A stretch of DNA of 64,000 bases from Prosopocoilus inquinatus (GCA_036172665.1 CM069878.1:24231501-24295500); one strand, 5' to 3'. Shown: positions 21,392 to 33,923, counted from the stretch's first letter. Notes: generated by a model from the letters alone, not told the origin. Numbers and translations: made by a program.

Positions 21392-22921
21392 CAGGGTTGG
21401 AAAGTTTAAAACAAACTGTTTAAATCACCGAATTAAAAACATACCGTCTGTTTTTTTTACTAATGTTTTAAATCATTCTATTTGTAGTTAAGCTAAAAAA
21501 GACCACTTTTGATGTAAGTGCTTTATTTTTGCAACATAATACTGAGCAAGCAAAAACTAATTGCTTATTTAGGGCCGGTATTTCACTTAACTTTAAACTT
21601 TAGTTTATTCCCACATTAATTATTTTAATAATTATAGACAATGCGTGTCTGAGCTGATGACAACACTGTAGCTCTGATACTTTCTTGATTTAATTTAGAT
21701 TAATTACAGTCAGTCGAATAATTATTATTGAACACTAGAATAATATACTGTAAAATTTTAAAATACCTTTTCAGTATTTAACCTTTTATTATTTCATTAT
21801 GTTTTGAAACGCTTTCCTGGTCTTACTATAACGATATCATTTTATTTGTCTTCATTGAAATTCTACCTTATGTCCCAGGCCTTATGTTCGCCCTTCTAGA
21901 ATTTTAATTTTTTTTATGATTGATTTGCTTAAAATTTGGTAACGATAAATTAAACAAAAATATAATTTTAATTTTTCGACATATACAGAGTGTTCATGGG
22001 AAGCTGCTACAGTAGCTAACTCTCTTATTTGTATTTTTACGAAGTAACTTAGAAAACTCCTCCTCGTTTTTATGGTACTTTTGGAAAAACAAACGACAAT
22101 CAGGTTTTCGAGATTTTCAGTTGTTTTCAATCTTTTTTTTTAGTGAAATGTTAGGTTTTTTATCATTGTATCGCGTTTAGGATATCAAGTTAATGATGTC
22201 TCCAAAATAAAATCTCCCAAAGCCTTCTATTTTATAAATGATTTAGTAACAAAATCTCGGCGCTCACGGGAAATGACTACAATAGCTAACTTTTTTATTT
22301 GAAGTTTCACGAAGTAGCGTAAATTAGAAAAGTTTCAGGACCCTGCTCGATTTTATGGTACCTTTCGATAAACAAATGGCTATCAGGTTTTTGAAATTTT
22401 CAATTGTTTTCAACTTTTTTAAATGAAACATTACATTTTTTTGTCACGAAATCGCATTCAGGATGTCAAATTAAGTATGTCTGTGAAATAATATCTCTCA
22501 AAACAGAATATTTCATAAATAATTCAGTCTTGATATTCGCGGGAAGAAGTGTATCGTTACGATAATCTTTTTATTCACGAATACAATATGGTGCGCGTTG
22601 AAACAAGAGAATAAAGGAAGTGTGTTCAAACTGTCAGACCTTTGTGAACTGTCATGATTCAAAATTTGTTTAAATTTAGTCCAAACTAAAAACCCTTGGG
22701 TCTAAATATTGAAAGCGCGACATGTTAAAAAGTCTAATACCATTATTTACCAAATAATTTATAAAATAGTAGACTTAGGAGGGGAATATTTTAGAGAAAT
22801 ACTTAATTTGACATCCTGAACAAAATACGCTAATAAAAATATAAGCTTCCATTTAAAAAAGTTGAAAACAACTGAAAATATCGAAAATCTGAGAGTCATT
22901 TGTTTATCCGAAAGTACCATA

Positions 22922-23466
22922 TTATGAAACTCGTTCGAAAGACATGCTATCCGTTAAAAAAACATCGCACTAAACAATATGAGAATTCACCTTCTTACAT
23001 GGGAATAAAACTCTACAATAAACTGCCTGCCCCACTGAAACAGGGTACCTTTGAAATATTTAAAAGTAATCTAAAGGAATTACTAATAAATAAATGCTAT
23101 TACTCAATAACAGAATTTCTAACAGATGAGTTATGATTTTACTCTATTCTAATTCTATTATTGCATTCTAAATTATCTGATTTGCTTCGTCAACGTCACT
23201 CATACACACCTAATATGTTGGTTGAGGTTTCCATTCGGGAGAAGTATATCTGTGGAAGACTGTTTGTGTCAAATATTAAATGTCCTAAGTTCTTTACACT
23301 GTAATGTTTGATTTTACAAATTCAATGTTAAATGACTCAAAGGAAAATTTGCTTTGCAATGTAAACATAACTATATTTTTAGATTTTTTCTTCCTTGTTA
23401 AAATGACATGTCATATCCACTCACTAAATAGTGGCCACAATGACCAATAAATATATTATTATTATT
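22922..23466 (+). mobile_element. 5'-truncated LINE insertion
   Basis: A 545-bp insertion flanked by the 6-bp repeat ACCATA (22916-22921, 23467-23472). The other copies of the surrounding repeat show the uninterrupted site, which proves the borders. It ends in AATAAATATATT followed by an (ATT)n tail, as in non-LTR retrotransposons of the Jockey/CR1 kind. Confidence 0.82.
22924..23136 (+). pseudogene. LINE reverse transcriptase C-terminal fragment
   Basis: About 70 residues from MKLVRKTC to TDEL. The segment YMGIKLYNKLPAPLK followed by FKSNLKELLINKCYYS is the usual C-terminal tail of LINE polymerases (Jockey/CR1-type), after the catalytic part. The frame itself is open to its stop, and the 3' untranslated part with the ATT tail follows. 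The 5' part including all catalytic motifs is missing because of truncation at insertion. Confidence 0.7.
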
Positions 23467-23935
23467 ACCATAAAATCGATCAGGGTAGGTCCTCAAACTT
23501 TCTTGATTTAAGCTACTTCATAAAATTTCAAATAAAAAAGTTAGCTATTGTAGCCATTTCCCGTGAACACCAAGATTTTGTTACTAAATCATTTTTAAAA
23601 TAGTAGGCTTTTTTTAATTTGAAAAAACCACTTCCTTGGATTGTATTTTAAAATATTTATTAGATTGTGTTGTAACTTATGTGTTTTTTATTCTAGTTCA
23701 GTACAGAATGATTTTTTCAGTACGCTGATACCAAATACTTCATACATTCTTTAAAAATCATTTAAACACCGGAACCGTATTATGAAAGAATTTTTAAAAG
23801 GGTACATAATCTAATATTATAATTTTACAAATACTACACAAATATCAAGTAAGAATAATACTTTTTATGTAGACTATAAGAGTAATTCAAACATTTAAAA
23901 GTACTTTAAATTGCTATTTTTTCTTTCCAACCCTG

Positions 23936-24422
23936 GCTTTCAGTTATTATTTTTTTAAATACATTTCTTTCGTTGTTCTTTCAACTAAGATTTTCTCCAG
24001 AAATCTCCAAAAGGTGTCAACGCGTCCTCATTTTCGAATTTAGTTACAAGAAAATGTTTGCGCTTTATTTTCGTAAAGCTTTTGAAAAAATAAAAATATA
24101 ATTCATAATAATATTTGTTCTTAATTTGAGATAATTTTTATTTCTATCTTTTTATTTTATGTTTCTTTTCTAAATTATATCCAATTATTTCAGAGATTAT
24201 CTGAATTATATTCAGCGGTGTGGTAGGTTTGGTATTATCTGTAACTTAAATAGTCGTAACGATTAGGGGGATCAAAACATTTGTTTTTGAATTTTCTTTT
24301 TGGCGAAGGACGGAAAAGATGCTCCATTATGAAAGCATTTTGAAGCTTTGAGTGGAAGTACTGTCCCAGCCTTATTGAAGAGAAATCGAAATAATCATTC
24401 ATACTGAATACATACAAATAGT
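23936..24422. other. No gene recognised
   Basis: AT-rich. CAGCGGTGTGGTAGG at 24213 resembles a transposon end but no partner was found. Confidence 0.4.
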
Positions 24423-25760
24423 TATCAAAATAAGACTTCAGAATTCGAAAGACTTTACTTTTTTAAAAAATTGTAAAATTTTACAATCAACTGTACTTCA
24501 TCAAGTGAACAAAATAGAAATGGATTTAAGTTTTAAGCACTCACACTGCACTTAAATGCAACAAAAAATACATGACAGTTTTTCTTTGATCGATTTCATT
24601 TTTGTCGGATCAATTAAATTTTCATAGATTTTTCATTTGTTTTTCATTACTCGCTTTATTTTGGTGTTTATTTTCATTATTTTTTTTTTCTTTTTGTCGA
24701 ATTATTATCTTGCAAAGCGTTACGCTCCAGACAGTTTCTCCTTTCGTACGTGTTGGTGTTTAATTTTTTAAATTATTTCGGCAGAAAATTTTTTGTTCAC
24801 CATGTGCTTTATCTCTCAATTTTATTTGTCTGTCCTCATTTGGTTTTTATACATTCCGCTGCAAAATTGTCGATCACCTTTCGTTTCTTGTTCACCATAA
24901 ATCTGCACAACGTATTCTATTGACGCTATTTTTTGTTTAAGTTTTTTTCTTGGCATTTTTAAAAATAATTTTCAAGCAGTTCGCTACTCTTCTTCCTTTT
25001 GTTTCTTTCGTATGCCGTTTTGTATTTGTTCTTATAGTCGTTCTTAATTTTTCGTTAGCTCTTTTTTCTATTCGTTTTCTTTAGCCGAAGAATCGTTGAT
25101 TATCTTTTGTTTGTCGTTTGCCTTACCATTTTTTCCTTCATTTTGTTTATTTATTGGCTTTTGTTTTTTTTTCTTTTGTCAAGTACATACATGTATGTTT
25201 CATGTCCGATTGACGCTATTTGCAATTTAGTTTCTTGATCGTTTTCGTTTTGATAACTTTTAAACAGCGCCCAACGTATTCGTTATTTTTTTATCTTTTG
25301 GTTCACCTTTCTCATTGTAATTTTTCCTTCATTTCTTCTTCCCGCAAATTTTCTTCGCTTTTCGTTGGTGTTTTGCGTTTAATTTTTACAGAATGGTTGA
25401 TCTTATTTTGTTTATTGCTTTTTTCCATTTCCTTCGTACCCTTTTGTTTTTTTGACGTATTCCATTGACGCTATTTATGTACAGGTTTTTAAAAAAATAT
25501 TTTGCACTCTATCTAGAGGCTTTACTTTAGGAGCTATAAAAAATGTTTAAATGCAAAAGTTATAGGGTTTTATGCCTATTAGCTTTTAGAGTTATCATAA
25601 GAAACAAAAAAGCGCACCGCAAATTGCATACAAATTTAATGTTTTATTCTAGCTAGAAATAATATTAACTAATAATAATTTCTGAATTATTATTCTTAAA
25701 AAATGTCGTTTGGCGCCCCTTAAAATTGGCCCGTTTCGCCCGTCCCTTTATTCGGCCCTG
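24423..25760. repeat. T-rich dispersed repeat, copy 1
   Basis: Matches 56175-57540 over its length, from TAAGACTTCAGAATTC through ATTCTATTGACGCTATTT to GCGTACCGCAAATTGCATACAA-type sequence near 25620. One strand is almost only T and C. The right end (GGCGCCCC...GGCCCTG, ending 25760) resembles a hAT-type CAGGGCC terminus in reverse. Open frames inside are composition artefacts. Confidence 0.65.
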
Positions 25761-26322
25761 GCGCAGGCGTACAGTTTTAGAAAACGAGTCGTAAGATGAG
25801 TTTTCTGGATGGATAAGTGCGCCAAAATGTTTTATGAAACTTTTACTTTAAACTAATGTTTTCTTATTTGGTTTTAAAATATGAAAGACAGGCTTAAAAA
25901 TCTGCTTTATTTTGTTGTATTTTAATAAAGGAGAGTTCTTGTTTATTGATGTCAATTTAGAGGTTATGCTTATTATAACATATTTGACGAAACTAATTTG
26001 CGATGTCAAAAATAAAGGTGGTTTCAAAGAAGTATAATTTGGAGGTAGGTACTTATTTCATGTAGTCATGTAAAAGCTACGTCTGTTTCATATTTTTTTA
26101 ATGCTCAAAAACGGCTTTTAATGCTATTTAGAACCGCTGATTAATTAAAACAAAACTAAAAAACAGGTAACGTAGACATTTTGTAAATGGTAGTTTTGAT
26201 AAATTTAAAGTTTATTTATTAATAAAGTTGCAGTTTGTGAAATAAGTTTTATTAATTAAGAAGATACAGGTGGAAATTAAAGAAAAAATTAAGAAACTTA
26301 AGTTGTTATAGCTTTCTTACAA
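25761..26322. other. No gene recognised
   Basis: AT-rich spacer without identifiable elements. Confidence 0.5.
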
Positions 26323-26520
26323 TTGGGTTTCGGTCAAAAGCTCATTAAGAAAAAGCTTTATTTTGATGTCTTACAGCTGCCCTTTCAATCCACCCAGTAT
26401 ATTGAAGCCTGCCATGTTTCGACTTCAGAGAGGTCATTTTCAAGAAAGCTTAGGAAACGCACAATCATTGAATTGTTTACTTATACAAAGAAATTGAAAA
26501 CAGAGTTAAAAGTAATGTAA
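26323..26520 (+). pseudogene. Possible hAT dimerisation-domain fragment
   Basis: A 65-codon frame with CHVSTSERSFSRKLRK, similar to the VERSFSxLK motif at the C-terminus of hAT transposases. It is followed within 50 bp by CAGCGGCGGGGCCAG, which looks like a hAT-type terminus. Too short to be sure. Confidence 0.35.
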
Positions 26521-26579
26521 ATGGGGACATCACAAACAAAAATCAATCCCGGGAGAGATTTATAGAACCAGCGGCGGGG

Positions 26580-27646
26580 CCAGATCTAAATTTGATGTGG
26601 GCAAGATAAACTTTGCGAAGAACTTTGGTGGTGCAATACACATTTTATAAAAAAAAATTAAGAAACTGTCAAATTTTTATTCACAAAAATGCAAATATCT
26701 TCACTTTAACTAACACTATTAAATAATAACTAAAGACCGAATTTTTAGGTCGTATATTGTTATTGTTATTCTCTCATGAGAGGTACTTAAAAACGTCCAA
26801 TAAAATTAAATAAAACATTAAAATTAAAATCATTATCCTGAATTTTGTAAAAAATTAAATAAATTATTGACTGACTTTCATCTTATTTTGAATCGTTCAG
26901 ATTTAATATTAATACTTTGATCATCTGATTTACTGGCTTGCCATAAACTCTGTAGAACAATTATAGTTTAAAACTTGAAATACATTTAATTATTGTCTGA
27001 TTCAGTCACTGAGAATGCCTTTGATTCAAAGATTTTAACTTTCCGCATATTTTCTTATTAGTTTGTTATTACACTGTTTCGGTTTACCTGAAAGGGCCGC
27101 GTTTAGACCTCCACAGCAGCTGAGTTGCTGACTCAGCTTATGCATAGCACAGACAGATAGCTTATGGTGCTAAGTTTTAATAGTTCGCATTTTAAAGTTC
27201 GCTATGTTACCCGTTCAGGAACACCATTTGCTGAAAGTCCACGTAATGGGTCAGCAATTCAGCTCCGGTTATCTGAATGAATATAATAACGACAATTTAT
27301 TATTTATTTATTTTAGGCAGCGATAGCAAAAAAAAATCCCGTTTAAATAATAAACATTTTTTTTTATTTAGGTGATAAAAGGGCAATTTAGGTAAAAAAA
27401 AGTTGCAATAGGTGAACAAAAATTGAAAAAAGGTACTTTAAATGGTTCTATTTCTAATGAAACGAAAGTATATGCAAATAGATCTGTAAAATCTAAAAAT
27501 CTGAAAAAAAAGGTGTTTTACCTAAAATCAGGTCCTTATATTAAATGTTCTAAAATGCAATAACTTATCTTTTACTGATATGTTGTGTTATACTGATATG
27601 CTATGACAATTAAATAGTTTTAATTAAAAATAGAAAACTTAATAAT
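26580..27646. other. No gene recognised
   Basis: AT-rich. Nothing beyond simple runs was identified. Confidence 0.5.
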
Positions 27647-27658
27647 AATAAAGGTAAT

Positions 27659-27968
27659 AAAATTTTTGTTGCAAATCGTTTTTGACTGCAAAGAAAACCT
27701 CGCGCAGACTCTGTACAGCTGTTTCAGCCCTGTTTGGGGCTTCGTCACCAAAGACGTAGCTCGACATTCCCACTGGAAACCAAAAACGACTTTCTCAATT
27801 TATTTGCAATTGCGATGTAATAGTAATGTTGTAGTTGTAGTAGTTAAATAGATAAAACAGCGACGTCCTACGATCGCTTGGGGACATATCAAATCCGCTT
27901 CAATTTGTCTATCCTAATGCAATGTCAGGTCAAAAAACGAACGTAGGATGTCGCTGTTTTATCTGTTC
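27659..27968 (-). mobile_element. Hammerhead-element family, second insertion
   Basis: A 310-bp copy related to the 14.4-kb element: inverted partial unit followed head to head by a short direct piece ending in GCTGTTTTATCTGTTC. It is flanked by AATAAAGGTAAT (27647-27658) and AATAAAGTAAT (27969-27979), a target duplication with one indel. More diverged than the 14.4-kb copies, thus older. Confidence 0.7.
27700..27764 (-). ncRNA. Decayed hammerhead ribozyme
   Basis: On the minus strand stem II AGCCC/GGGCT, GAAA and stem III are kept, but the core begins GTGACGA instead of CTGACGA and the distal stem I is mismatched. The cleavage triplet is GTA. The lost first core C should abolish cleavage. 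Confidence 0.6.
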
Positions 27969-27979
27969 AATAAAGTAAT

Positions 27980-30223
27980 GTAATATGAAAAATAGTACCA
28001 GTTACACAAAACTGTCCATTACCTTACCCGCATAAGTTAAATTCATCCGCAGTTCAGGTAATTATCCGCAATTTGGCAACACTAATTGTTAGAGTAGTTT
28101 TTTTTTTAAACGAATGGCAGCTAAATAGTTTTCATGAGTTAAAGCAATAGTTAAAGAAAGCTGTATAAACCTTCGAGGCGTGAGGCCCCTCAGGCCTCGA
28201 GGCCGTAGGCGATGGCCCACGTCGCCCACGCCTTACGCCGCTTCTGTATAGAACTTTAAAGACCCTAGAAAAGACTCGAGTATAAGTGCAGCAATGGCGG
28301 ACATGAATCGATAATAATAATCCCTTAGAATAAAGCGACCTAGATGTGACTTAGCGTTTTAGTGAACACCAAGTATATTATTTTCTCATCATTTCGCTTG
28401 CTTAGCTTCTGTCAAGTTTCAGTGAAACAATCAGTATATTTACAGTTGTTTGTGCGCAAGAACCAAACGCTTTTTACTAAAAACAGATTTTTGTTTGTAT
28501 TTGTGTTTATTAAAACGTAACACAGACATTCTATTTATATTTTGTAAATTAATTTAATTTAATTTGTAGTTAGGTCATTTTTATTTTAAAGTTTGATCAC
28601 AGCATGAGATTTTTTAACAGTTCAAAATGAACCATCTCTTTCTTATTTTAAAATTAAGTACATTGTTACCCATGGACTTTATATTCCCTAATCAATGTTT
28701 GAAAGATTGATTTGTAAAATTTTAGATCTATTTTATAGCGTTTACAGAACCCACATGGCAAGTGAGACTGAAACGAAAGCCTAGCACAATGCACAGTAAA
28801 TGAATGTAAAACGAAAGGAGTCACTTAAAGAATTGCTGATAATTGTAAAACTTTTATTGTCTTTTTGTACTTCATTAATGTTTTTAGCTTCGTTAACGTC
28901 CTTTCTTTTTTGCTTTACAGTTTTTTTTATCGAAATAGAAGCGTTTACTGAATTTAACATTTCGACCTTCATCATTCCTTTTTCTTGGATATCTTATTTC
29001 TTGGTACGCTTAATTATATCATTTCTCATTTTTCTATTTACTATTAATTATGGTTTCTGTATATTTATGAATATTATGCCATATCTTACTGAATTATTGT
29101 AAACCTTATCAACCTATTTGTTGAATTGCCCAATTTAAACGATATTTTATTTAGCTGAGATTATGTAACAATGATATATGTATCTGAAACAACTCTAAGA
29201 CATTTTAATGTCAAGGTTGTTTGATATACCAAAAACGATCCTGCCTATTTTCTAAGATGAAAAATACTCGTAGATACAGAAACGTTTCAATTTCAATTTT
29301 CTTCTTTCTTCAATTCATTGTTCAAAAGAAATAATTAATAGAGCGCAATCAAAAACACGAAGCGCAAAAGTATTATAATATACAGGGCGATTGACATTCT
29401 AAAGCAAAAATGTGAAAGAGAAAGCCTTTTTTTATTACAAGAGACAGAAAAAGGGTTAATTGGAGAAATTTATTAAAGTTCGTCTTGAATAGTAATTTGT
29501 GGAGTGATTTAAAAATGTAAGTAAAGTTGAATACTGTAATCACGATTTTTTTAAATCCGCGATGACAAAAATAAAACGATTTGTTTCTTGATAATCGAAT
29601 TTCAATAAATGCTCTTGATCCATTTCAATTTAAAGCTATAAAGCTTCTAATAAACCCATTTACACGCGTGATTTCTTCCACAAAGAACATCAACGCAGTT
29701 AGGAAATTAGAATAACTTACGAATCTTTTTTCTCTCGAATCCATTTTAACATTCTCGCGTATCTCATTTCCTTGCAAACTGAAATCTTTATCGACGTGAT
29801 TACGCTAAATAATAACTTTAAATATGTATTACCACAGGACACTGTGTCTGAAGTTGTCTGTTGTAAGTTGTAAATACCAATCCTGTTCGAGCTGTATGTA
29901 TCTGTGTTTCATTTAAAATATTGTCGAAATGTCAGCATTAAATAATATGAATTTAATTTTTGATCAGATTAGTTTTATCTAGCCACCGACACAAATATTA
30001 TTTCACTTAAAACCATCAAGACAGATCTGTATCGGTTGCGTTTTGTTTTAATGTAATTACACAATCATTGTATGGCGTTTATAGAATGTGAAACACATTT
30101 TTAGAAACATGTTGCTATCGGCGATTAAAGATTCGCAATTGTGATGAAACTACTTAAAAGTATGGTTACGAAATTACCTTAAAAAACGAAGAGGGACGTA
30201 CCTATAAAACTGAAATATGTATA
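27980..30223. other. No gene; AT-rich with one GC-rich patch
   Basis: No coding region recognised. The frame at 28800-29102 is hydrophobic only because the strand is T-rich. A short GC-rich patch lies at 28175-28246. Confidence 0.5.
28175..28246. repeat. GC-rich hairpin patch
   Basis: About 70 bp with GGCGTG at one end and CACGCC at the other, plus inner GGCGA/TCGCC and several GGCC blocks, so it can fold. It contrasts sharply with the AT-rich flanks. No tRNA, ribozyme core or coding sense recognised. Confidence 0.4.
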
Positions 30224-30963
30224 TACAGGGTGAGTTTTTTCTCTTGAGACAATGCAATATCTTGAAAACTATGCATCAGGTTAAAAAACTTTGTGAATAT
30301 AATTTGTTTGATCCGAAGGGCTGATCTAATGACACCAATCGCTGACCCTCACACTCACCCCCAATGGGTGGGTCTGGGCGCAACTTTCAAATGGCAAATA
30401 GGAACTAACCTTTTTTATTGCAGATTCAAATTCTACGCCTCAAACTATGTAAAATTTGATGGAATCTTTGTTTTGGTTTCTTGGCCGATGGTGTTGAATT
30501 TTTGCAAAACCTCTCCTTAGCCTTACCTAGGAACAACGACGTAGTGCACTTACTGTAATATTATTATTACAAATAAACACCCCGATGGTGAGAGGCGAGG
30601 GCATTCATCTAAAAAAAGCACCCCGATGGGAACAGAAGCCTATTACGTCGTTGTCCCTGGGTAAGGCTAAAGAAAGGTTTTTCAAAAATTCAAGACCATC
30701 GGCGAGGAATCCAAAACAAAGATTCGAACAGACCTTACGTAGTTTGAGGCGTAGAATTCGAATCTGCAATAAAAAATGGTGGTTCCTATTTTCGATTTGA
30801 AAGTTGCCCCCAGCCCCACCCACTGGGAGTAGAGGTGCGAGGTCGTGATTGGTATCAATAGGTAGGCCCTTTCGGGCTGAACAAATTGTATTCACAACGT
30901 TTTTTGATCCGATGCATAATTTTCAAGATATTGCGTTATCTAAAAAAAAAAACTCACCCTGTA
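30224..30963. mobile_element. 740-bp palindromic element
   Basis: Starts TACAGGGTGAGTTTTTT and ends in its reverse complement; the two arms (about 340 bp each) pair over most of their length around 30.59 kb. No protein encoded. Directly followed by an arm of a different foldback family. Confidence 0.8.
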
Positions 30964-30967
30964 TATA

Positions 30968-31587
30968 TACAGCGTGTCCCAGAGCTCCGTAAGAGTTCCA
31001 TAATTTTCTTGCTATTCCAGGTATCGACTCAATTTTTTTTTGTATAATATAAGCGCTTCCATTGCACATTCTAAATTATTTTCGCTTGTACACAGGGTGT
31101 CCAAGCATTATAAAAATATTAAAGTTACCTTTTTGTTAAATTGAAACACTCCATTTTGACTTCATTTTTGGATTCAACACTAAATTCTGCCTTAAATTTA
31201 TTTCAGTCATTTTTACGTATCAATCATACTTTTTGATGTGAGTCAATCTTTTCTTGAAAATTCCCGGATGATAGTTTCCATTCAAAAAATCGTAACTTCT
31301 AAACCACTAAAGACAACGCAACCGATTTTTTTTTTCAGTCAATGCCAAGGCTGTGGCCAAACATTCGATATCAAACCAAGTCGTAAAGGGATGTTTCAAG
31401 GCTTGCTACGATTTTTTGAATAAGAATAAATATAAATAACAAAAACTCCTTTTTTCAAATAGAACACCCTGTATATTTCAACACCATTCCATAGCGTTTT
31501 TGATAAGCTTTTCAATGATATACAGTTTGTAGGGTCAAATTCTGATATTCGACGAGTTATTGAGAAAATAGTAATTTTTAGATGTAG
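30968..31587 (+). repeat. Single arm of the 16.9-kb foldback element
   Basis: Starts TACAGCGTGTCCCAGAG and follows the left arm of 16901-18718 to about 31587, then diverges. The mirror arm is missing, so this is a truncated copy. Confidence 0.75.
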
Positions 31588-31599
31588 CTAAAAGAGGTT

Positions 31600-32515
31600 T
31601 CAAATGCAAGTAGCGCCATCTATTAAGCTGTGATCGCAATTACGTAATTTCATTCTCCTTAATTTCCGAGAAAGTTTCAAAGCAGCTGATAACATACTTC
31701 TTCATGCGAGAAAGTTTTTGAGAAACAATTGAAGCGTACTTCTGCTTAGCACTGGCTTTCTGGAGATATTCAAGTAAACAATAGACACATTTGGCGCCAT
31801 CTGTTAATCCGCACCTTAATTTGCAATAAATATGCAGGAAAAAGATTTCAAAAACTGAAAAAAGTTAGATTTGCAACAACTTCGAAAAAATAAAATTTTG
31901 AGCGTAAAGCAAAAGAATTTACGAGCATTTGCGGCGCCATCTGTTACCCTGAGTCGTAACTTTGTCCTCTTTATTCGTGTGTATGTAGAGGGTGGGGGAC
32001 AATTTCGGAGCAACTGGAAACGCTAAGAAGATTCAAAAAATAACGTTTTACGAAAAACAATTTCGAATAAATAAAGTCGAACAGAAATAGCTTAGAAAAC
32101 AAGAAGTTTCAAATAAGGTTGGTAGAGCTGGACTGTGTAATGTGCAATGTAAGTGCAGCTGTAGTCGCAATTAATTTTAATCTCTTTAATTTCCAAGAAA
32201 GTTTTAAAGCAGCTGAAAACACGCTTCTTCTTCGAGAAAGTGTTTGAGAGAAACAATCGAAGCATATTTCCGCTTAGCACTGACTTTCGGGTGCTTTTCA
32301 AATGAACAACAGACATTTATGGCGCCATTTGTTATCACGAGACGAAACTTTGTCCTTTTTATTTGTGCGGAAACGATTTCAAAGTAACTGAAAAAAACGA
32401 ACGAAGAAAACTTAACGTTACAGAAAAACAATTTCGAATAAATAAAGTAGAACGGAAATAGCTTAGAACACAAGAAGTTTCAAATAAGGTTGGTAGAGCT
32501 GGACTGTGTATTAGA
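31600..32515. repeat. Imperfect tandem duplication, period about 370 bp
   Basis: The phrase AAGAAGTTTCAAATAAGG recurs at 32101 and 32472, and GGCGCCAT(C/T)TGTTA recurs three times. The two units align with several indels. No coding sense. Confidence 0.6.
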
Positions 32516-32970
32516 AGGTTGCCATGAGAGAGACTTGTCTTGCTTAGCGCTACCTTTAGGGAGCTTTTTTAACCTAAAGTTTTGACAATTCATGTTATAT
32601 TTTAGAAGTAAGATACTCCACACAAGCAGCTAAACGTTAAATAATTTTTTACTTTGTAAACTGCTAATTGATTTATTCTTCATAACACAGGGTGTTTCCT
32701 AAGTACATATTTTAATGGCAAGCATTTGCCCCAAAACGCTTATACTCCAAGATACCGTGCTTTCAATTAAATTCCTCATTAAAGTACGCTGTGATTTTTT
32801 TATGAAGTTGGCGACATAATTCTAGAGAAACCAGTTGTCATTAACTGTCAGTACTGATCATAACAGCAAATAAAAACACAACATTAAAGTTTAAAGTAGA
32901 TGCTCAAAGTGCTCTCCTTCAGCTTGAATACATAAGCGTACTCTGCGTTTCATGTTCTCAAACCCGTTTG

Positions 32971-33923
32971 CTAAGAGTTCGGGGATATGTTAGCACACAC
33001 ATCTGTAATGCCCGGACGAAATTCTTCGATTGTGTGACCCGTAGTTCTAAAAACTGTGTTTTTCATGTACGGATAAATGAAGTAATCCATAATTGTGAGA
33101 TCCGGAGATCTTGCAGGAAAATTCACAATCCGATTATCGAAAAACTGCTGCAGGAAAGTCATAGTTTGAGTGTAAAACCCTTCTGTAAGTTCATCATCAT
33201 GTAGTTGATTAATGAAAGGTTCTAATAACTCATTTAGGTATCTTTCAGCAGTTACTGAGTCGTTAAAAAGTATTGGTCCGATGATACGCCTTCTTGACAC
33301 TGCTAGCCAAACACCAATTTTTAATGGATGTAATGGAGTTTCCACAAATTCATGGGGATTTTCTGCTGACCATATTCTCATATTTTGTTTATTTAAATAC
33401 CCTGAGAGAGATGAAACCAGGCCTCATCGGAAAAGAAACACTTGTCAAGAATGTCGTCCTTGTTTAAGTTATCAAGAAACCACTGACAATATTCTGTTCT
33501 TCTGTGAAAATCTACTGGCCTGAGTTCGTGGACTGCTTGAATCTTATATGGATAAAGCTTTAAGTCTTTTTTAAGAATAGTGTGACATGTTCCCTCTGAT
33601 AGCTGAACTTCTTGTGAAAGTTTCGCAATAGATTTCTTGGGAGAGTGTTCCATTCGATCCCGAACATCTTCAATGCAGGCTGCAGTCCTTTTCTTAGCTG
33701 CTCCGCTCCCTGTTTTGCGACCAAGTGATCCTGTTTCACGAAATTTAAGAACACAAGCATGGATATGTTTAACCAGCTGTTCATAAGTTATAGCAGAATT
33801 AGGAAACTGCTGTCGAAACTTCTGTACACACTGATTAATTGAATAAACTAACTGTCCATTTTCTATTCTACCGGTTTGAAAATAACTTTCAACAATAAGT
33901 ATTTCCTGTTGTAATTCTAACTT
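32971..33923 (-). pseudogene. Tc1/mariner-like (DDE_3) transposase, decayed
   Basis: On the minus strand, frame 33923-33393 reads a helix-turn-helix N-terminus (TGRIENGQLVYSINQ, LGRKTGSG), then SIAKLSQEV, PYKIQAVHEL and CFFSDEAWFHLS with the first catalytic Asp. A 2-bp CT insertion at about 33407 shifts the frame; the second block 33381-32971 continues MRIWSAENPHEF, KIGVWLAVSRRRIIGP and ARSPDLTIMDYF with the last Asp, ending near a TACAGGGTGT-like terminus (32687). The middle segment that should carry the second Asp (usually QDGATAHT) is deleted, leaving TQTMTFLQQ. It cannot be active. The family is the insect DDE_3 group of the IS630/Tc1/mariner superfamily. Confidence 0.82.

Larger units (their letters stand above)
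21985..23612. repeat. Repeat array: two direct and one inverted unit
   Basis: Units of about 270-290 bp recognised by the phrases TAGCTAAC, TTTTATGGTAC and TTTTCA(A/G)TTGTTTTCAA: direct copies start near 21990 and 22258, an inverted copy runs from about 22730 to 23612 with a LINE insertion in it. The left end begins TACAGAGTGTTC, related to the TACAGGGTG group. Confidence 0.65.
21392..23935. mobile_element. hAT-like element with nested insertions
   Basis: Termini CAGGGTTGGAAAG in inverted orientation at 21392 and 23935, the type of end seen in hAT non-autonomous elements, flanked by 8-bp direct repeats GCTTAAAG and GCTTTCAG (6 of 8 identical). The interior has no hAT transposase; it holds the repeat array at 21985-23612, itself interrupted by a LINE fragment. 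Confidence 0.65.

Noticed and set aside
28800..29102. Hydrophobic 100-residue frame
   Set aside because: Explained by T-rich strand; no start context, family or conservation visible.
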